The notes under the pieces are model-generated. The model saw nothing but the letters and a program-made list of their open reading frames with translations. It did no database searches and was not told the origin of the DNA. The position numbers and the translations under genes were made by a program. A DNA stretch of 64,000 bases, from assembly GCA_030750975.1 (NCBI GenBank), contig JASMHC010000014.1:186001-250000 (forward strand). The letters are read 5' to 3'. The number at the start of each line of letters is the position of its first letter. Position 1 is the stretch's first letter. The stretch comes from Paracoccaceae bacterium. Its GTDB lineage: Bacteria; Pseudomonadota; Alphaproteobacteria; Rhodobacterales; Rhodobacteraceae. Of the stretch, positions 46,125-55,715 are shown in pieces.

Positions 46125-46736
46125 ATGAAGCTTTATTCGATGCCGAGTTCCGGCAACAGCTACAAAGTGCGGCTTTTGCTGGCGCTTCTTGGTCAGGAGT
46201 ACCAGCATATCGCCTGCGAGGCCGAGTCTGCCGAATTGCTAAAAGCCAAGGATGCAGGTCATCTGCCGCTGGGAAAACTTCCCGCGCTGCATCTTGCCGA
46301 CGGCAATATCCTGACCGAATCCGGCGCTATCCTGTGGTATTTGGCGCAAGACACCGCCTTTCTTCCGCAGGACCGGATACTACAGGCCGCGGTACTGGAG
46401 TGGATGTTCTTTGAACAAAACCGCATGGAACCGGTGATCGCGGTGCGCGCCGCCTTGCGCACCTATCCCCACCGCGCGGCGCAAGCGACGCCTGAGCGGC
46501 TGGAAGAACTCCTGCTCGCCGGCAACGCCTTGTTTCAGCTGCTTGACGGCCATCTCAGCGCCCAGGACTGGCTGGTGGGCGGCAATGCCAGCATCGCCGA
46601 CATCGCGCTTTACGGCTATGTTCACAGCTCTGGCAGCCGAGGCGGGTACGATATGGCACAATACCCCGCAATCCTTCGCTGGTGCGCACAAATCGCTGAC
46701 ATGCCCGGATATGTCACCCTGGAGCACGAACCTTGA
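46125..46736 (+). CDS. Glutathione S-transferase family protein
   Basis: A 203-residue protein with an N-terminal thioredoxin-like domain ([22 protein letters not shown], ends quoted as MKLYSMPSS to LLLALL, residues 1–22), the glutathione-binding [23 protein letters not shown] segment and an all-helical C-terminal domain with the N-capping box [11 protein letters not shown]. The substrate is unknown. Its stop codon overlaps the rnhA TTG start. Confidence 0.88.
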   Translation: MKLYSMPSSGNSYKVRLLLALLGQEYQHIACEAESAELLKAKDAGHLPLGKLPALHLADGNILTESGAILWYLAQDTAFLPQDRILQAAVLEWMFFEQNRMEPVIAVRAALRTYPHRAAQATPERLEELLLAGNALFQLLDGHLSAQDWLVGGNASIADIALYGYVHSSGSRGGYDMAQYPAILRWCAQIADMPGYVTLEHEP

Positions 46737-47185
46737 CCGAACTTTTCGCCTATACTGACGGCGCCTGTTCGGGCAATCCCGGCCCCGGAGGCTGGGGTGT
46801 TCTGCTTCAGGCAAAAAGCGGTGAAGACATCGTCAAGGAACGAGAGCTTTCAGGCGGAGAGCGTGAAACGACCAACAACCGCATGGAATTGCTGGCGGCC
46901 ATCCACGCCCTGGAAACGCTTGAACGCGCCTCAAGGATCACCGTGGTCACGGACAGCGCCTATGTGAAAAACGGCGTTACCGGCTGGATTTACGGCTGGA
47001 AAGCCAATGGCTGGAAGACCGCAAACAAGAAACCGGTCAAGAATGTTGAGCTTTGGCAACGTCTGGACGAGGCGCAGGCCCGCCATGACGTGACATGGGA
47101 ATGGGTCAAGGGCCATGCAGGCCATCCCGAAAACGAACGCGCGGACCAACTGGCCCGCGCCGGAATGGCCCCTTTCAAGGATTAG
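46733..47185 (+). CDS. rnhA: Ribonuclease HI, TTG start
   Basis: A 150-residue enzyme that degrades RNA in RNA–DNA hybrids. The four catalytic acids are visible as Asp9 ([16 protein letters not shown]), Glu52 (NNRMELLA), Asp74 (VTDSAYV) and Asp138 (ERADQLA), with His128 nearby in KGHAG. The only sensible start is TTG at 46733, in a TTGA overlap with the GST stop, implying translational coupling. Its stop overlaps the convergent pirin gene. Confidence 0.95.
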   Translation: MTELFAYTDGACSGNPGPGGWGVLLQAKSGEDIVKERELSGGERETTNNRMELLAAIHALETLERASRITVVTDSAYVKNGVTGWIYGWKANGWKTANKKPVKNVELWQRLDEAQARHDVTWEWVKGHAGHPENERADQLARAGMAPFKD

Positions 47186-48093
47186 TGCTGCGGCCGGATA
47201 AACGTGCCGTTCTGAAGATCACGGATCGCCTGCCGCAACTCTTCTTGCGTGTTCATGACGATTGGCCCGTGCCACGCCACCGGCTCTTGCAAGGGGCGAC
47301 CGGAGACCAGCAGAAACCGCACGCCTTCGGGGCCTGAGCGCAGGGAAATCTCGTCGCCCGTGTCAAACCGCACCAAGGTTCGGTTGCCGCTCATATCGCG
47401 GATGTTCAGCTCTTCGCCCTGAAACTCTTTCTCAACCCGTACCCCGTGCGGGCGTGAGGCATCGTTAAAATCGGCCGAACCGGCAAAAACATAGGCAAAA
47501 GCGTTGGAATATGCATCCACAGGCAAACGCTTGCGCGTGTTCGGCGGCACCGAAACGTCAACGATCATCGGCTCAGCCGCGATCCCGTCAACCGGCCCGG
47601 CTGTCCCCCAGAACGACCCGGTGATGATTTTAACCGCGGTGCCGTCATCATCGACTTTGACCGGAATGTCGTCGGCCTGGATGTCCTGATAGCGCGGGGC
47701 TGTCATTTTCAGGGCCGATGGCAGGTTGGCCCATAACTGGAACCCGTGCATCCGCCCTTTCTGATCTCCGGCAGGCATTTCCTGATGCATGATACCGGAC
47801 CCGGCCGTCATCCACTGCACGGCGCCGCGCCCCAACATTCCCTTGTTACCAAGCGAGTCGCCATGTTCGACCTGCCCTTCGAGAACATAGGTGATCGTCT
47901 CGATCCCGCGATGGGGGTGCCAGGGGAAGCCGCGCATGTATTTCGCCGGGTCATCGTTGCGAAAATCGTCCATCATCAGGAAGGGATCGGTCTCGGACGT
48001 ATCTCCGAAACCGAAAACGCGGTGCAGATGCACACCGGCGCCTTCCATCGTCGGTTGCGCTTGCGAGGTGCCTTTGACGGGTCGGAAAGTCAT
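47182..48093 (-). CDS. Pirin family protein
   Basis: A 303-residue bicupin. The N-terminal iron-binding set [19 protein letters not shown] and the [10 protein letters not shown] motif with conserved His and Glu are intact, followed by the C-terminal pirin domain. Bacterial pirins include quercetinase-like dioxygenases and regulators; the role here is unknown. It converges on rnhA with a 4-nt overlap. Confidence 0.92.
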   Translation of the reverse strand: MTFRPVKGTSQAQPTMEGAGVHLHRVFGFGDTSETDPFLMMDDFRNDDPAKYMRGFPWHPHRGIETITYVLEGQVEHGDSLGNKGMLGRGAVQWMTAGSGIMHQEMPAGDQKGRMHGFQLWANLPSALKMTAPRYQDIQADDIPVKVDDDGTAVKIITGSFWGTAGPVDGIAAEPMIVDVSVPPNTRKRLPVDAYSNAFAYVFAGSADFNDASRPHGVRVEKEFQGEELNIRDMSGNRTLVRFDTGDEISLRSGPEGVRFLLVSGRPLQEPVAWHGPIVMNTQEELRQAIRDLQNGTFIRPQH

Positions 48094-48188
48094 TTGCTCT
48101 TACTCCATATCATCTGCAGAAAATATGGCGCGGCGATCCGGTTTGACCAGACCGCCGCACGAACAGGTTCTGTGCGCAAATGCGCAGA

Positions 48189-50066
48189 TCAGTCGGCCCA
48201 TTCCCAAGGGCGTGTAAATTCGCCCAGAACCTTGGTGACATCATCATCGCCGGATTTCGGAGCCAGCCGCGCAACCAGACCCCGCTTTTTGTCATCCACA
48301 ACCTCAGCCACGCGCACATCCAAACCGGCCTCGGCAAGGGCCGCATCGTAAACGCGGGTGATTGCCATCTTGCGCAGATCGGGTTTGAAAATCTTGCCGA
48401 CGGCGGTCTTTGGAAGCTCTGGCACAACCTCGACATGCTTAGGCCGTGCCGCGCGTTCATGCACCTGCGTATTGGCGTGCTCCTTCAATTCGTCCGCCGA
48501 CACGCTGGCACCTTCCACCAGTTCGACATAGGCACATGGCAATTCGCCAGCGAATGCGTCTGGTTGTCCGATGGCGCCGGCGAATGCAACCGACGGGTGC
48601 AGCAGCAACGCCTCTTCGATTTCGGCAGGGTCGATATTGTGCCCCCCACGGATGATCAGGTCTTTGGCCCGGCCGGTGATCCAAAGATAACCGTCGGCAT
48701 CCATGCGGCCAAGATCGCCCGTGCGAAGATGGGTTCCAAGATAGAACAGATCGGCATTCTTCTCGGCTTCGGTATAGGTCCGGCCCGCCATCACACCGGG
48801 ATTTGCGACGCATATTTCGCCAACCTCGTCCACGGCGCATTCCACCAGCTGACCATCCGCCGTTTTTATGATGCGGATATCGGTATGCGGGAAGGCGATG
48901 CCAACCGAGCCAACCTTTTTCTCACCCGCCGGCGGGTTGCAGGACACAAGGCAGGTCGCCTCGGTCAGACCATAGCCTTCGACAATGGTCACGCCCGAGC
49001 TGTCAGTGAACCGCTTGAACAATTCCATCGGCATCGGGGCCGAGCCTGAAAACGCCGTTTTGACCGACGAGATATCGGCATCCACAGGGCGCTGCATCAG
49101 GGCGGCCACCGCAGTTGGGACCGTGATGATAAAGGTTGTTTGCCAGCGCTCGATCAGCTTCCAGAAATTGTCAAACACCCCATCACCGCGATAACCGGCC
49201 GGAGTTGGAAAGACCACATGTGCGCCCGAGGCCACGGCGGCCATCAGAATAACGTGGCAGGCGAAAACGTGAAACAGAGGCAGCGGGCACATGACGCTGT
49301 CGTCTTCACTGAACAGCAACCGATCCCCTAGCCAACCGTTATAAATCATACCCGCATAGGTATGCTGGGCAACTTTGGGTGTGCCGGTCGTGCCGCCTGT
49401 ATGGAAATAGGCCGCAACGCGATCTTTCTTGGGATCATCATGCTGAAGCACGGTCGGATATTTGGCCAATTCGGCATTGAAATTCTTGACGACCGCGTGA
49501 TGATCGCCCGGGTTTTTCGGCCGGACCAAGGGAACGATCCAGCTTTTCGGCGGGGTCAGATAGCGGTTCAGATCAACTTCAAGCACCGTATGAACGCCCG
49601 TCGCATGGCGCACGGCTTCGGCGCATTTCTGGGCGACATCGGTTTTGGGAAACGCTTTCAGCGTCACAACGACCTTCGCCTTGGTCTCGCGCAGGATGCC
49701 CGCAATCTGTTCCGGTTCGAGCAACGGGTTCACCGGATTGACGATCCCCGCCATCATCCCGCCCATCAGGGTGATCGACGCTTCGTGACAGATCGGAAGA
49801 ACATAGGCGATTGTGTCGGTTTCCTTGATCCCCAGATCGCGGAACATATTGGCCGCCTGAACCGACTTTGCGTGGAAATCTGTCCAACTCAGGGTTTCGG
49901 CCTTGTCCTTCGGGCCGGAAAGAATTTGGAAACTGACCGCCGGACGATCCGGGAAACGGTCTTTTACCGAGGTCAGGAAATCGTACATCGTGACAGGAAC
50001 ATCGCGTTCTTCCCACGGCATTTCGTTCTGGATCGCGTCGCGATCCACTGTGTTGATATAGGCCAT
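48189..50066 (-). CDS. Acyl-CoA synthetase (AMP-forming)
   Basis: A 625-residue adenylating enzyme. The P-loop-like YFHTGGTTGTPKVAQ, the motif GYGLTEATC, TGDLGRMDADGYLWITGRAKDLI and the C-terminal catalytic Lys in LPKTAVGKIFKPDL are present. It converts a carboxylic acid to its CoA thioester; the acid cannot be predicted. The ATG at 50066 follows GGGGAG. A hairpin in the presumed leader at 50078–50096 lies directly upstream. Confidence 0.92.
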   Translation of the reverse strand: MAYINTVDRDAIQNEMPWEERDVPVTMYDFLTSVKDRFPDRPAVSFQILSGPKDKAETLSWTDFHAKSVQAANMFRDLGIKETDTIAYVLPICHEASITLMGGMMAGIVNPVNPLLEPEQIAGILRETKAKVVVTLKAFPKTDVAQKCAEAVRHATGVHTVLEVDLNRYLTPPKSWIVPLVRPKNPGDHHAVVKNFNAELAKYPTVLQHDDPKKDRVAAYFHTGGTTGTPKVAQHTYAGMIYNGWLGDRLLFSEDDSVMCPLPLFHVFACHVILMAAVASGAHVVFPTPAGYRGDGVFDNFWKLIERWQTTFIITVPTAVAALMQRPVDADISSVKTAFSGSAPMPMELFKRFTDSSGVTIVEGYGLTEATCLVSCNPPAGEKKVGSVGIAFPHTDIRIIKTADGQLVECAVDEVGEICVANPGVMAGRTYTEAEKNADLFYLGTHLRTGDLGRMDADGYLWITGRAKDLIIRGGHNIDPAEIEEALLLHPSVAFAGAIGQPDAFAGELPCAYVELVEGASVSADELKEHANTQVHERAARPKHVEVVPELPKTAVGKIFKPDLRKMAITRVYDAALAEAGLDVRVAEVVDDKKRGLVARLAPKSGDDDVTKVLGEFTRPWEWAD

Positions 50067-50077
50067 AATTCTCCCCA

Positions 50078-50135
50078 ACCGCCGATTTTTGGCGGTATTT
50101 TATTATTTAGTACGCCAAAGATGATCTCGTTTGGC
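50078..50135 (-). promoter_or_regulatory. Inverted repeats upstream of acyl-CoA synthetase
   Basis: On the minus strand ACCGCC AAAAATC GGCGGT (50078–50096) lies just before the ribosome-binding site, and GCCAAA…TTTGGC (50114–50119 with 50130–50135) lies further upstream. Either could be an operator or leader structure. The whole gap to the ABC gene is about 100 bp. Confidence 0.4.
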
Positions 50136-50168
50136 ATTCTGATCAAGTGTGACCATGCGTAGCCCAGC

Positions 50169-51965
50169 TTACTCGGCGGCAATCCCGTCCGTAAACTGTA
50201 AACGGGCCAGCCGGGCATAAAGACCGCCCTGCGCGACCAGTTCGTCATGGGTGCCCTGGGCAGCAATGCGCCCCTGATCCATCACGATGATTCGATCCGC
50301 TTTCTTCACCGTCGCCAATCGGTGGGCCACAATGATGGTGGTCCGCCCCTCGGACATCATGTCCACAGCCGATTGCACGGCGCGTTCGCTTTCAGCGTCA
50401 AGGGCGCTTGTCGCTTCGTCCAGCAGAAGGATAGGCGCATCGCGCAAAATCGCCCGAGCGATGGCGATGCGCTGTTTCTGACCTCCGGACAGCATGACAC
50501 CACGTTCACCAACGAATGTGTCATAACCGTCGGGCAGTTTGCTGATGAACTCATGCGCGGCGGCGGCGCGTGCGGCGGCCTCAACCTCGGCATCAGAGGC
50601 TTCGGGGCGTCCGAAGCGGATATTTTCGCGCGCTGAATCCGCGAAGATTACCGGATCCTGCGGCACCAGCGACAAGGCTGACCTCAGATCGGTGCGTGCC
50701 ATTTGATCAAGCGCAGTGCCGTCCAGGGTGATTTGCCCGAAATCCACGTCATAAAATCGCAGCATCAGTTGTATCATGGTGGATTTCCCCGCCCCGGACG
50801 GCCCGACAAGGGCGACGGTTTCGCCGTGTTTGACGGTCAGGCTGACATCTTCAAGCGCCGGAGCATCGGGGCGCGTGGGGTATCGGAACGAGACATCCTG
50901 AAACGCGATCTCGCCACGAACCGGCGCGGGCAAAGCCTTTGGGGCCTTGGGGTCCACAACCTCGTCCCTGGCATTCAAAAGCTCGATCAATCGTTCCGTG
51001 GCCCCGGCGGCACGCTGAACATCGCCCCAGATTTCCGTCAAAGTGGCAATCGATCCGGCCACCATGACCGCATAGATCACGAACTGGATCAACGCGCCTG
51101 AGGACATGGCACCCGAGCGCACGTCATAAGCGCCGATCCAAAGCACACCAATCACGCCGGTGAACACCAGAAAAATAACGATGGCCGTCATCAGCGACCG
51201 CGTATTGATCCGCCGCTTTGCGCTTTGAAAGCTGGCCTCGGTCACATCGGCAAAGGTTTGGCGGCTGCTTTTTTCCTGCGTGAAGGCCTGAACCGTCTGC
51301 ACCGACAATAGCGCTTCGGATGCCTTGCCCGAAGATTTTGCAATCCAGTCCTGATTGTCCATGCTCAGCCTGCGCACCCGCCGCCCCAGCGTGATGATCG
51401 GCACGATAACCAGCGGAACGATCAACAGAACCAAGCCGGTCAACTTGGGTGAAGTCACCATCATCAGGGTCAGGCCACCGATGAAAATCAACAGGTTACG
51501 CATGGCCATCGACACCGAAGAGCCGATCACCGTCAGGATCAGGGTTGTGTCCGTGGTGATCCGCGACAACACCTCGCCGGTCATGATTTTCTCAAAAAAG
51601 GCCGGGCTCATGCCGATGGTCTTGTTATAGACCGCCATGCGGAAATCGGCCACGACGCGCTCGCCCAGCCGAGTGACCAGCATAAAGCGCAACGCCGTGC
51701 CCGCGGCAAGCAGTCCAGCCACCCCGATAGCCGCGGCAAAGTAGAAATCGATCTGCTGTTGTTCGGCACCGAAATTATCAACAACCAGCCGAACCATCAT
51801 CGGCAATAGAAGCGAAAACACCGCTGTGACAACCAAGGCGACCGCCGCAAGCGTCGCGATACCCTTGTAAGGGGCCACAAAGGGCAGCAATGCCCGCAAT
51901 GCGCCAACACTTTTGGATGTTTCGCGATCCATACCTTCGAGATTGTTGAACGAACCACGGGCCAT
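50169..51965 (-). CDS. ABC transporter, fused permease/ATPase exporter
   Basis: A 598-residue half-transporter of the MsbA/ABCB type. Six hydrophobic helices fill residues ~25–310. The ATPase domain has Walker A VGPSGAGKST, the signature VMLSGGQKQR, Walker B ILLLDEATSALD and the switch His in AHRLATV. It would act as a homodimer to export a lipid or hydrophobic compound. The ATG at 51965 is spaced well from AAGGA; an ATG two codons upstream is too close. It is divergent from the beta-helix protein gene. Confidence 0.92.
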   Translation of the reverse strand: MARGSFNNLEGMDRETSKSVGALRALLPFVAPYKGIATLAAVALVVTAVFSLLLPMMVRLVVDNFGAEQQQIDFYFAAAIGVAGLLAAGTALRFMLVTRLGERVVADFRMAVYNKTIGMSPAFFEKIMTGEVLSRITTDTTLILTVIGSSVSMAMRNLLIFIGGLTLMMVTSPKLTGLVLLIVPLVIVPIITLGRRVRRLSMDNQDWIAKSSGKASEALLSVQTVQAFTQEKSSRQTFADVTEASFQSAKRRINTRSLMTAIVIFLVFTGVIGVLWIGAYDVRSGAMSSGALIQFVIYAVMVAGSIATLTEIWGDVQRAAGATERLIELLNARDEVVDPKAPKALPAPVRGEIAFQDVSFRYPTRPDAPALEDVSLTVKHGETVALVGPSGAGKSTMIQLMLRFYDVDFGQITLDGTALDQMARTDLRSALSLVPQDPVIFADSARENIRFGRPEASDAEVEAAARAAAAHEFISKLPDGYDTFVGERGVMLSGGQKQRIAIARAILRDAPILLLDEATSALDAESERAVQSAVDMMSEGRTTIIVAHRLATVKKADRIIVMDQGRIAAQGTHDELVAQGGLYARLARLQFTDGIAAE

Positions 51966-52067
51966 GTGCATTTCCTTTTTTCGTAAGGCTGTACTTGGTT
52001 GCTCAAACCTTAATGGTCAACGATTTTGCCGGATTTTTCGGGCTGCGTTCGCTGGGGCGACACAGAA

Positions 52068-52075
52068 TTAACCAT
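52068..52075 (+). promoter_or_regulatory. CtrA-like half site TTAACCAT
   Basis: TTAACCAT, the consensus CtrA half site of alphaproteobacteria, lies 57 bp before the beta-helix protein start. A one-mismatch copy on the other strand (ATGGTCAA) is at 52011–52018. Short motifs occur by chance, so this is a weak call. Confidence 0.35.
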
Positions 52076-52132
52076 TCTCTACCCATCTTTTTTGCCAATC
52101 AGACATTTATGGACTAGGGAAAGGGAAATACA

Positions 52133-54424
52133 ATGAACAAAGCAGTCACGGACGGGATCGTCTTTGCTCCGCCGGCCTTCTCAGAGGGGCTGTCCGTTTG
52201 GTCCAGCCAAGACGGCACGCCGGGATCTGACAGCTATGAGGGGGCGGCAAATGCAGCTTTCGTGCCCGCTGATCAGGATTTCGGCGGCTGTCTGGAACTG
52301 GAAAAAACTTCGTCGCTGCAAAAGCTTAGGTACACGGGCGAAACCCCGATTTTGCCCGGCTGCTATCTTCAAATCAAAGCACGGGTCAAAGCCGTAAGCG
52401 GCCCGCTTCCAACGGTGCGCATTGCCGGATGGGCCGGTGGGGCGGGCGGCACGAACGTGTCTTCGGTCACGCAGACGGCCAGCCAATTCGCGCTTCCGGC
52501 CTATGGCGAGATCATCGAGGTTTCCGCGATCGTCGGCAGCGGAAACCGAACCGGCGTTGATATGGTTTGGGGAACCCAGGCGCTGTATGGCCATTTCGGG
52601 CTGGACCTGATCGGACCAAGCGGTGGCGTCGTTCGCATTGATGATATCCAGATCGAGGATGTCACCAGTTTTTTCCTTCGCGACATGATGGGCTGGGTTG
52701 ATGTGCGGGATTTTGGCGCCTTGGGCGACGGTATCACCGATGACAGTGCGGCATTCGAAGCCGCTGATGCTGCCGCGAACGGGCGGGATGTGCTGATACC
52801 CGATGGCGTGTTTTACCTTGGCCAAAGTGTGACTTTCGAACATCGCACGGTGTTTCAGGGGACCGTGACAATGGACACCGGATCAATCCTGTCGCTGACG
52901 CGCAATTTTGACCTGCCCAGCTATATCGATGCATTTGGCGACGAAACACTAGCCTTCAAAAAAGCGTTCCAGTCGCTTCTCAACAGCGCAGGGCACGACA
53001 GTCTTGATCTCGGCGGCCGCCGGATCGAGCTTTATGCCCCGATTGACATGCAGGCGGCTGTTCCGAACAAATCCACCTATGCCACCCGCCGGGTCATCCG
53101 GAACGGTCAGTTTGACGCCAAGGACAGCCCGGATTGGCAAACCGAGGTCTTCTCGTCGCAGGCCAGCTATTCTGCTGCGAACCCAACACAACTGACCAAT
53201 GTGGCAAATGTCGCGAATATTCCGGTTGGCTCACTGATCACGGGCGCTGGCGTCGGACGCGAGGTCTATGTGCGTGCCAAGAATATCGGCGCGGGGTCTC
53301 TGACCCTGTCCATGCCCCTGTTTGATGCCGAAGGCACCCAGATTTTCACCTTCACCCGCTTCAAATACATGCTGGATTTCAGCGGTTTTGACAGCCTGTC
53401 GAAATTTGCCATCGAAGGGGTCGAGTTTCAATGTGCCAACCGAACGAATGCCGTTCTTCTGGCGCCGTCGGGCCTGTTGTTTCAGGTCAGTGACAGTTTC
53501 ATCACCAAACCGAAAGATCGCGGCATCACCTCGCCCGGTCGCGGATGCCAGGGGATGACCATCGACAGGTGCCAGTTCATCTCGGGCGAAAGCAGCAAAA
53601 AGGTTCAGGACCGCACCAGCATCGCGCTGAATGCCAATGCCAATGATGTCAAATTGCGCGACAATCGCTGCGCCCAGACACGGCACTTTGCGATTTTGGC
53701 AGGCGGTGGGAATCTGATCTCGGGCAATCACTGGTTCCACGGCGATAACGAAACCAACGGTATCCGCGATGCGGGGCTGGTGCTGACCCAGACCAATTGC
53801 AAATCCACGATCGATGGCAACTATATCGACAACAACTTTGTCGAATGGTCCAACGAACACGACCCAGAACCGGAACACTCCAACGAATTTTCCTTCGGTG
53901 GATTAAGTATTTCGGACAATATTTTCACCTGTAATGACGTGGCACCCTGGTTCAATTTCATTGTCATAAAACCACACGGGGCCGGCCATTTCATACATGG
54001 GCTGAATGTCACGGGAAATGTGTTCAAAACACTGAATGGCGATATTGATCGGGTCGAGGCTATTGACGCCTCATATGCCGGGCTGAACAAGGACCGGATG
54101 CGCAATGTGGTGTTTCAGGGGAATACGTTCAACGGCGTGAACAGCGGTGTTTTCAATCCGTTGATGGTTGAGCACGCGCAAACCACTGCGGCGAAAACGT
54201 GGTCGGTGCCGACCAATGGATTGCTGCCGTTCGAAGGCTTTGCCCGGCGTGTCACAAGCCTTGTGCAGACAGGTGCCATCACCACGGGCAGCGGATCAGG
54301 GCTATTCACGGCACCCTATATCACGACCAAACAGGGCGGAAACAAAGACCAGATTGATGTGCTGTGGTCAGAAGCCGTGAAAGGCGAGGTTATCGCGACA
54401 ATTCGCATGGATAACCCGCACTAG
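52133..54424 (+). CDS. Large right-handed beta-helix protein, tailspike-like
   Basis: A 763-residue protein. Residues about 1–180 look like a carbohydrate-binding beta-sandwich (SYEGAANAAFVP, LELEKTSSLQKLRYTGETPI). Residues 189–210 carry VDVRDFGALGDGITDDSAAF, the entry motif of the pectate-lyase-3/GH28-related beta-helix, followed by parallel-helix repeats (SISDNIFTC, LNVTGNVFK, VVFQGNTFNGV). No signal peptide is visible at the N-terminus. The architecture resembles phage tailspikes and polysaccharide lyases. The substrate is probably a polysaccharide. An AAAGGGAAA site precedes the ATG. It is monocistronic. Confidence 0.8.
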   Translation: MNKAVTDGIVFAPPAFSEGLSVWSSQDGTPGSDSYEGAANAAFVPADQDFGGCLELEKTSSLQKLRYTGETPILPGCYLQIKARVKAVSGPLPTVRIAGWAGGAGGTNVSSVTQTASQFALPAYGEIIEVSAIVGSGNRTGVDMVWGTQALYGHFGLDLIGPSGGVVRIDDIQIEDVTSFFLRDMMGWVDVRDFGALGDGITDDSAAFEAADAAANGRDVLIPDGVFYLGQSVTFEHRTVFQGTVTMDTGSILSLTRNFDLPSYIDAFGDETLAFKKAFQSLLNSAGHDSLDLGGRRIELYAPIDMQAAVPNKSTYATRRVIRNGQFDAKDSPDWQTEVFSSQASYSAANPTQLTNVANVANIPVGSLITGAGVGREVYVRAKNIGAGSLTLSMPLFDAEGTQIFTFTRFKYMLDFSGFDSLSKFAIEGVEFQCANRTNAVLLAPSGLLFQVSDSFITKPKDRGITSPGRGCQGMTIDRCQFISGESSKKVQDRTSIALNANANDVKLRDNRCAQTRHFAILAGGGNLISGNHWFHGDNETNGIRDAGLVLTQTNCKSTIDGNYIDNNFVEWSNEHDPEPEHSNEFSFGGLSISDNIFTCNDVAPWFNFIVIKPHGAGHFIHGLNVTGNVFKTLNGDIDRVEAIDASYAGLNKDRMRNVVFQGNTFNGVNSGVFNPLMVEHAQTTAAKTWSVPTNGLLPFEGFARRVTSLVQTGAITTGSGSGLFTAPYITTKQGGNKDQIDVLWSEAVKGEVIATIRMDNPH

Positions 54425-54897
54425 ACCGGCTTCAAATCGTCCGGGCCTAACCGGTAGGCTTTGCCAAACCCGCCATTCAGGTCCGCCCGATCAACGGTGA
54501 ACCGGACAAGGCGGAAATCGGCGAAATCGTAGTATAATTCAGCCTTCGGATGGCGTTCCAGATACGCTGACCGAAGGCTTTCTTTTTCTCCGGCACCGCG
54601 AAATTCCGCCCGCGCATAAACGGTGATACGGGGATGTGCCAGCGGATCGCCCTTTTTCACGGGCGCTGCGATCAGCAGGGAACAGGCCGGATTGGACGAA
54701 AGCGCCTGGCTGTGCTCTGCAATATCCGACACCAGAGTCACCAATTGCCCGTCGATCAGCGCCACGGCAACGCGAGTGACCATCGGGAATCCACCCGTTA
54801 AAGGCAGCGTTGCCAAGGCCGCCATGCGGGCGTCGGCAATCAGACCAGACGCGAGGGATCGCGCGGCGTCGTCGGTTTCTTTGATCGGGTTTGTCAT
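54421..54897 (-). CDS. Pyridoxamine-5'-phosphate-oxidase-like flavin-binding protein
   Basis: A 158-residue split-barrel protein of the HugZ/PNPOx-like group. AALATLPLTGGFPMVTRVAVALIDGQLVTLVSDIAEHS is the flavin-binding half (ends AALATLPL and SDIAEHS), and YFDFADF-like FRLVRFTVDRADLNGGFGKAYRL marks the C-terminal part. HugZ proteins degrade or bind heme, but the assignment to heme is only possible. The start is ATG at 54897, with an ATG four codons upstream as alternative. The gene ends 4 nt into the beta-helix gene on the opposite strand. Confidence 0.82.
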   Translation of the reverse strand: MTNPIKETDDAARSLASGLIADARMAALATLPLTGGFPMVTRVAVALIDGQLVTLVSDIAEHSQALSSNPACSLLIAAPVKKGDPLAHPRITVYARAEFRGAGEKESLRSAYLERHPKAELYYDFADFRLVRFTVDRADLNGGFGKAYRLGPDDLKPV

Positions 54898-55008
54898 ACA
54901 GCTATCCATGCCACCGACAATGGCGCATCGCAACCGACCCGCGCTGATCTGGCGCATGGCGACTGCCCGCAAGCGGCCTATGCTGCATTGCAGAAATACG
55001 AGGCAGCC

Positions 55009-55641
55009 ATGACCGGTCACATCCTGACAATCGCCCAACAAAAAGGCGGCAGCGGCAAAACCACGCTCGCCATCAATCTTGCCATCGAGGGTTTGTATCG
55101 CGGCAAAAAGGTCGCGGTTGTGGACACTGACCCGCAGGGAAGTCTGGGCCGCTGGTTCATGACGCGGCTCAGGTCGATGGACGCACCGGATATCGAGCTT
55201 TCCACAGCATCGGCCTGGGGCGTCGCTTACGAGGTTGGCAAGCTGGCCGACAGCCATGATCTGGTGATCGTCGACACCCCGCCCAAGGCCGATAGCGATT
55301 TGCGCCCCGCCTTGCGCGCCTCGGATCTGGTGGTTGTGCCCGTCGCGGCCAGCCATGTCGATCTTTGGGCAACCGAAGGTGTGCTTGATCTGGCCCGGCG
55401 CGAAAGCAGACCGGCGATGGTGGTTATGAACCGGATTCGCACCAATACGCGGCTCGGGTCGGAAATCTCGGACAAGGCGGCAGAACTGGATGCGATCCGG
55501 GCCAGTGCAACCCTGGCCAACCGCGTGGCCTTCGCCGAAGCGCCGGGCTTGGGCAAGGGCGTTCGCGAGCTGCCCCGCGCCAAACCAGCCACGGTCGAGA
55601 TTGAAGCGCTGTTTGACGAGATCATGGCAGTTTTCGCCTGA
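55009..55641 (+). CDS. Orphan ParA/MinD-family ATPase
   Basis: A 210-residue ATPase with the deviant Walker A KGGSGKTT at residues 12–19, VVDTDPQGSLGRWF (A' motif) and VIVDTPPKAD (Walker B). There is no parB, parS-like repeat or replication gene nearby, so it is not a plasmid partition locus. Orphan ParA proteins position cellular machines such as chemoreceptors, flagella or carbon-storage granules; which applies here cannot be told. It is divergent from the flavin-binding protein. Confidence 0.88.
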   Translation: MTGHILTIAQQKGGSGKTTLAINLAIEGLYRGKKVAVVDTDPQGSLGRWFMTRLRSMDAPDIELSTASAWGVAYEVGKLADSHDLVIVDTPPKADSDLRPALRASDLVVVPVAASHVDLWATEGVLDLARRESRPAMVVMNRIRTNTRLGSEISDKAAELDAIRASATLANRVAFAEAPGLGKGVRELPRAKPATVEIEALFDEIMAVFA

Positions 55642-55715
55642 ATTCCGCACCGCCTCGTGATTTTCCTGCAATTTCAAATTCGCGTGGTAACATGGCTTTA
55701 CCCAAGGAGAATGCC

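Noticed and set aside
50078-50110. Plus-strand intrinsic terminator (stem plus T-rich tail)
   Set aside because: There is no plus-strand gene upstream that it could end; it is better read as a leader hairpin or operator of the minus-strand synthetase.
55009-55641. Plasmid or integrated element partition locus
   Set aside because: ParA stands alone among core-type genes without parB, replication or mobility genes.
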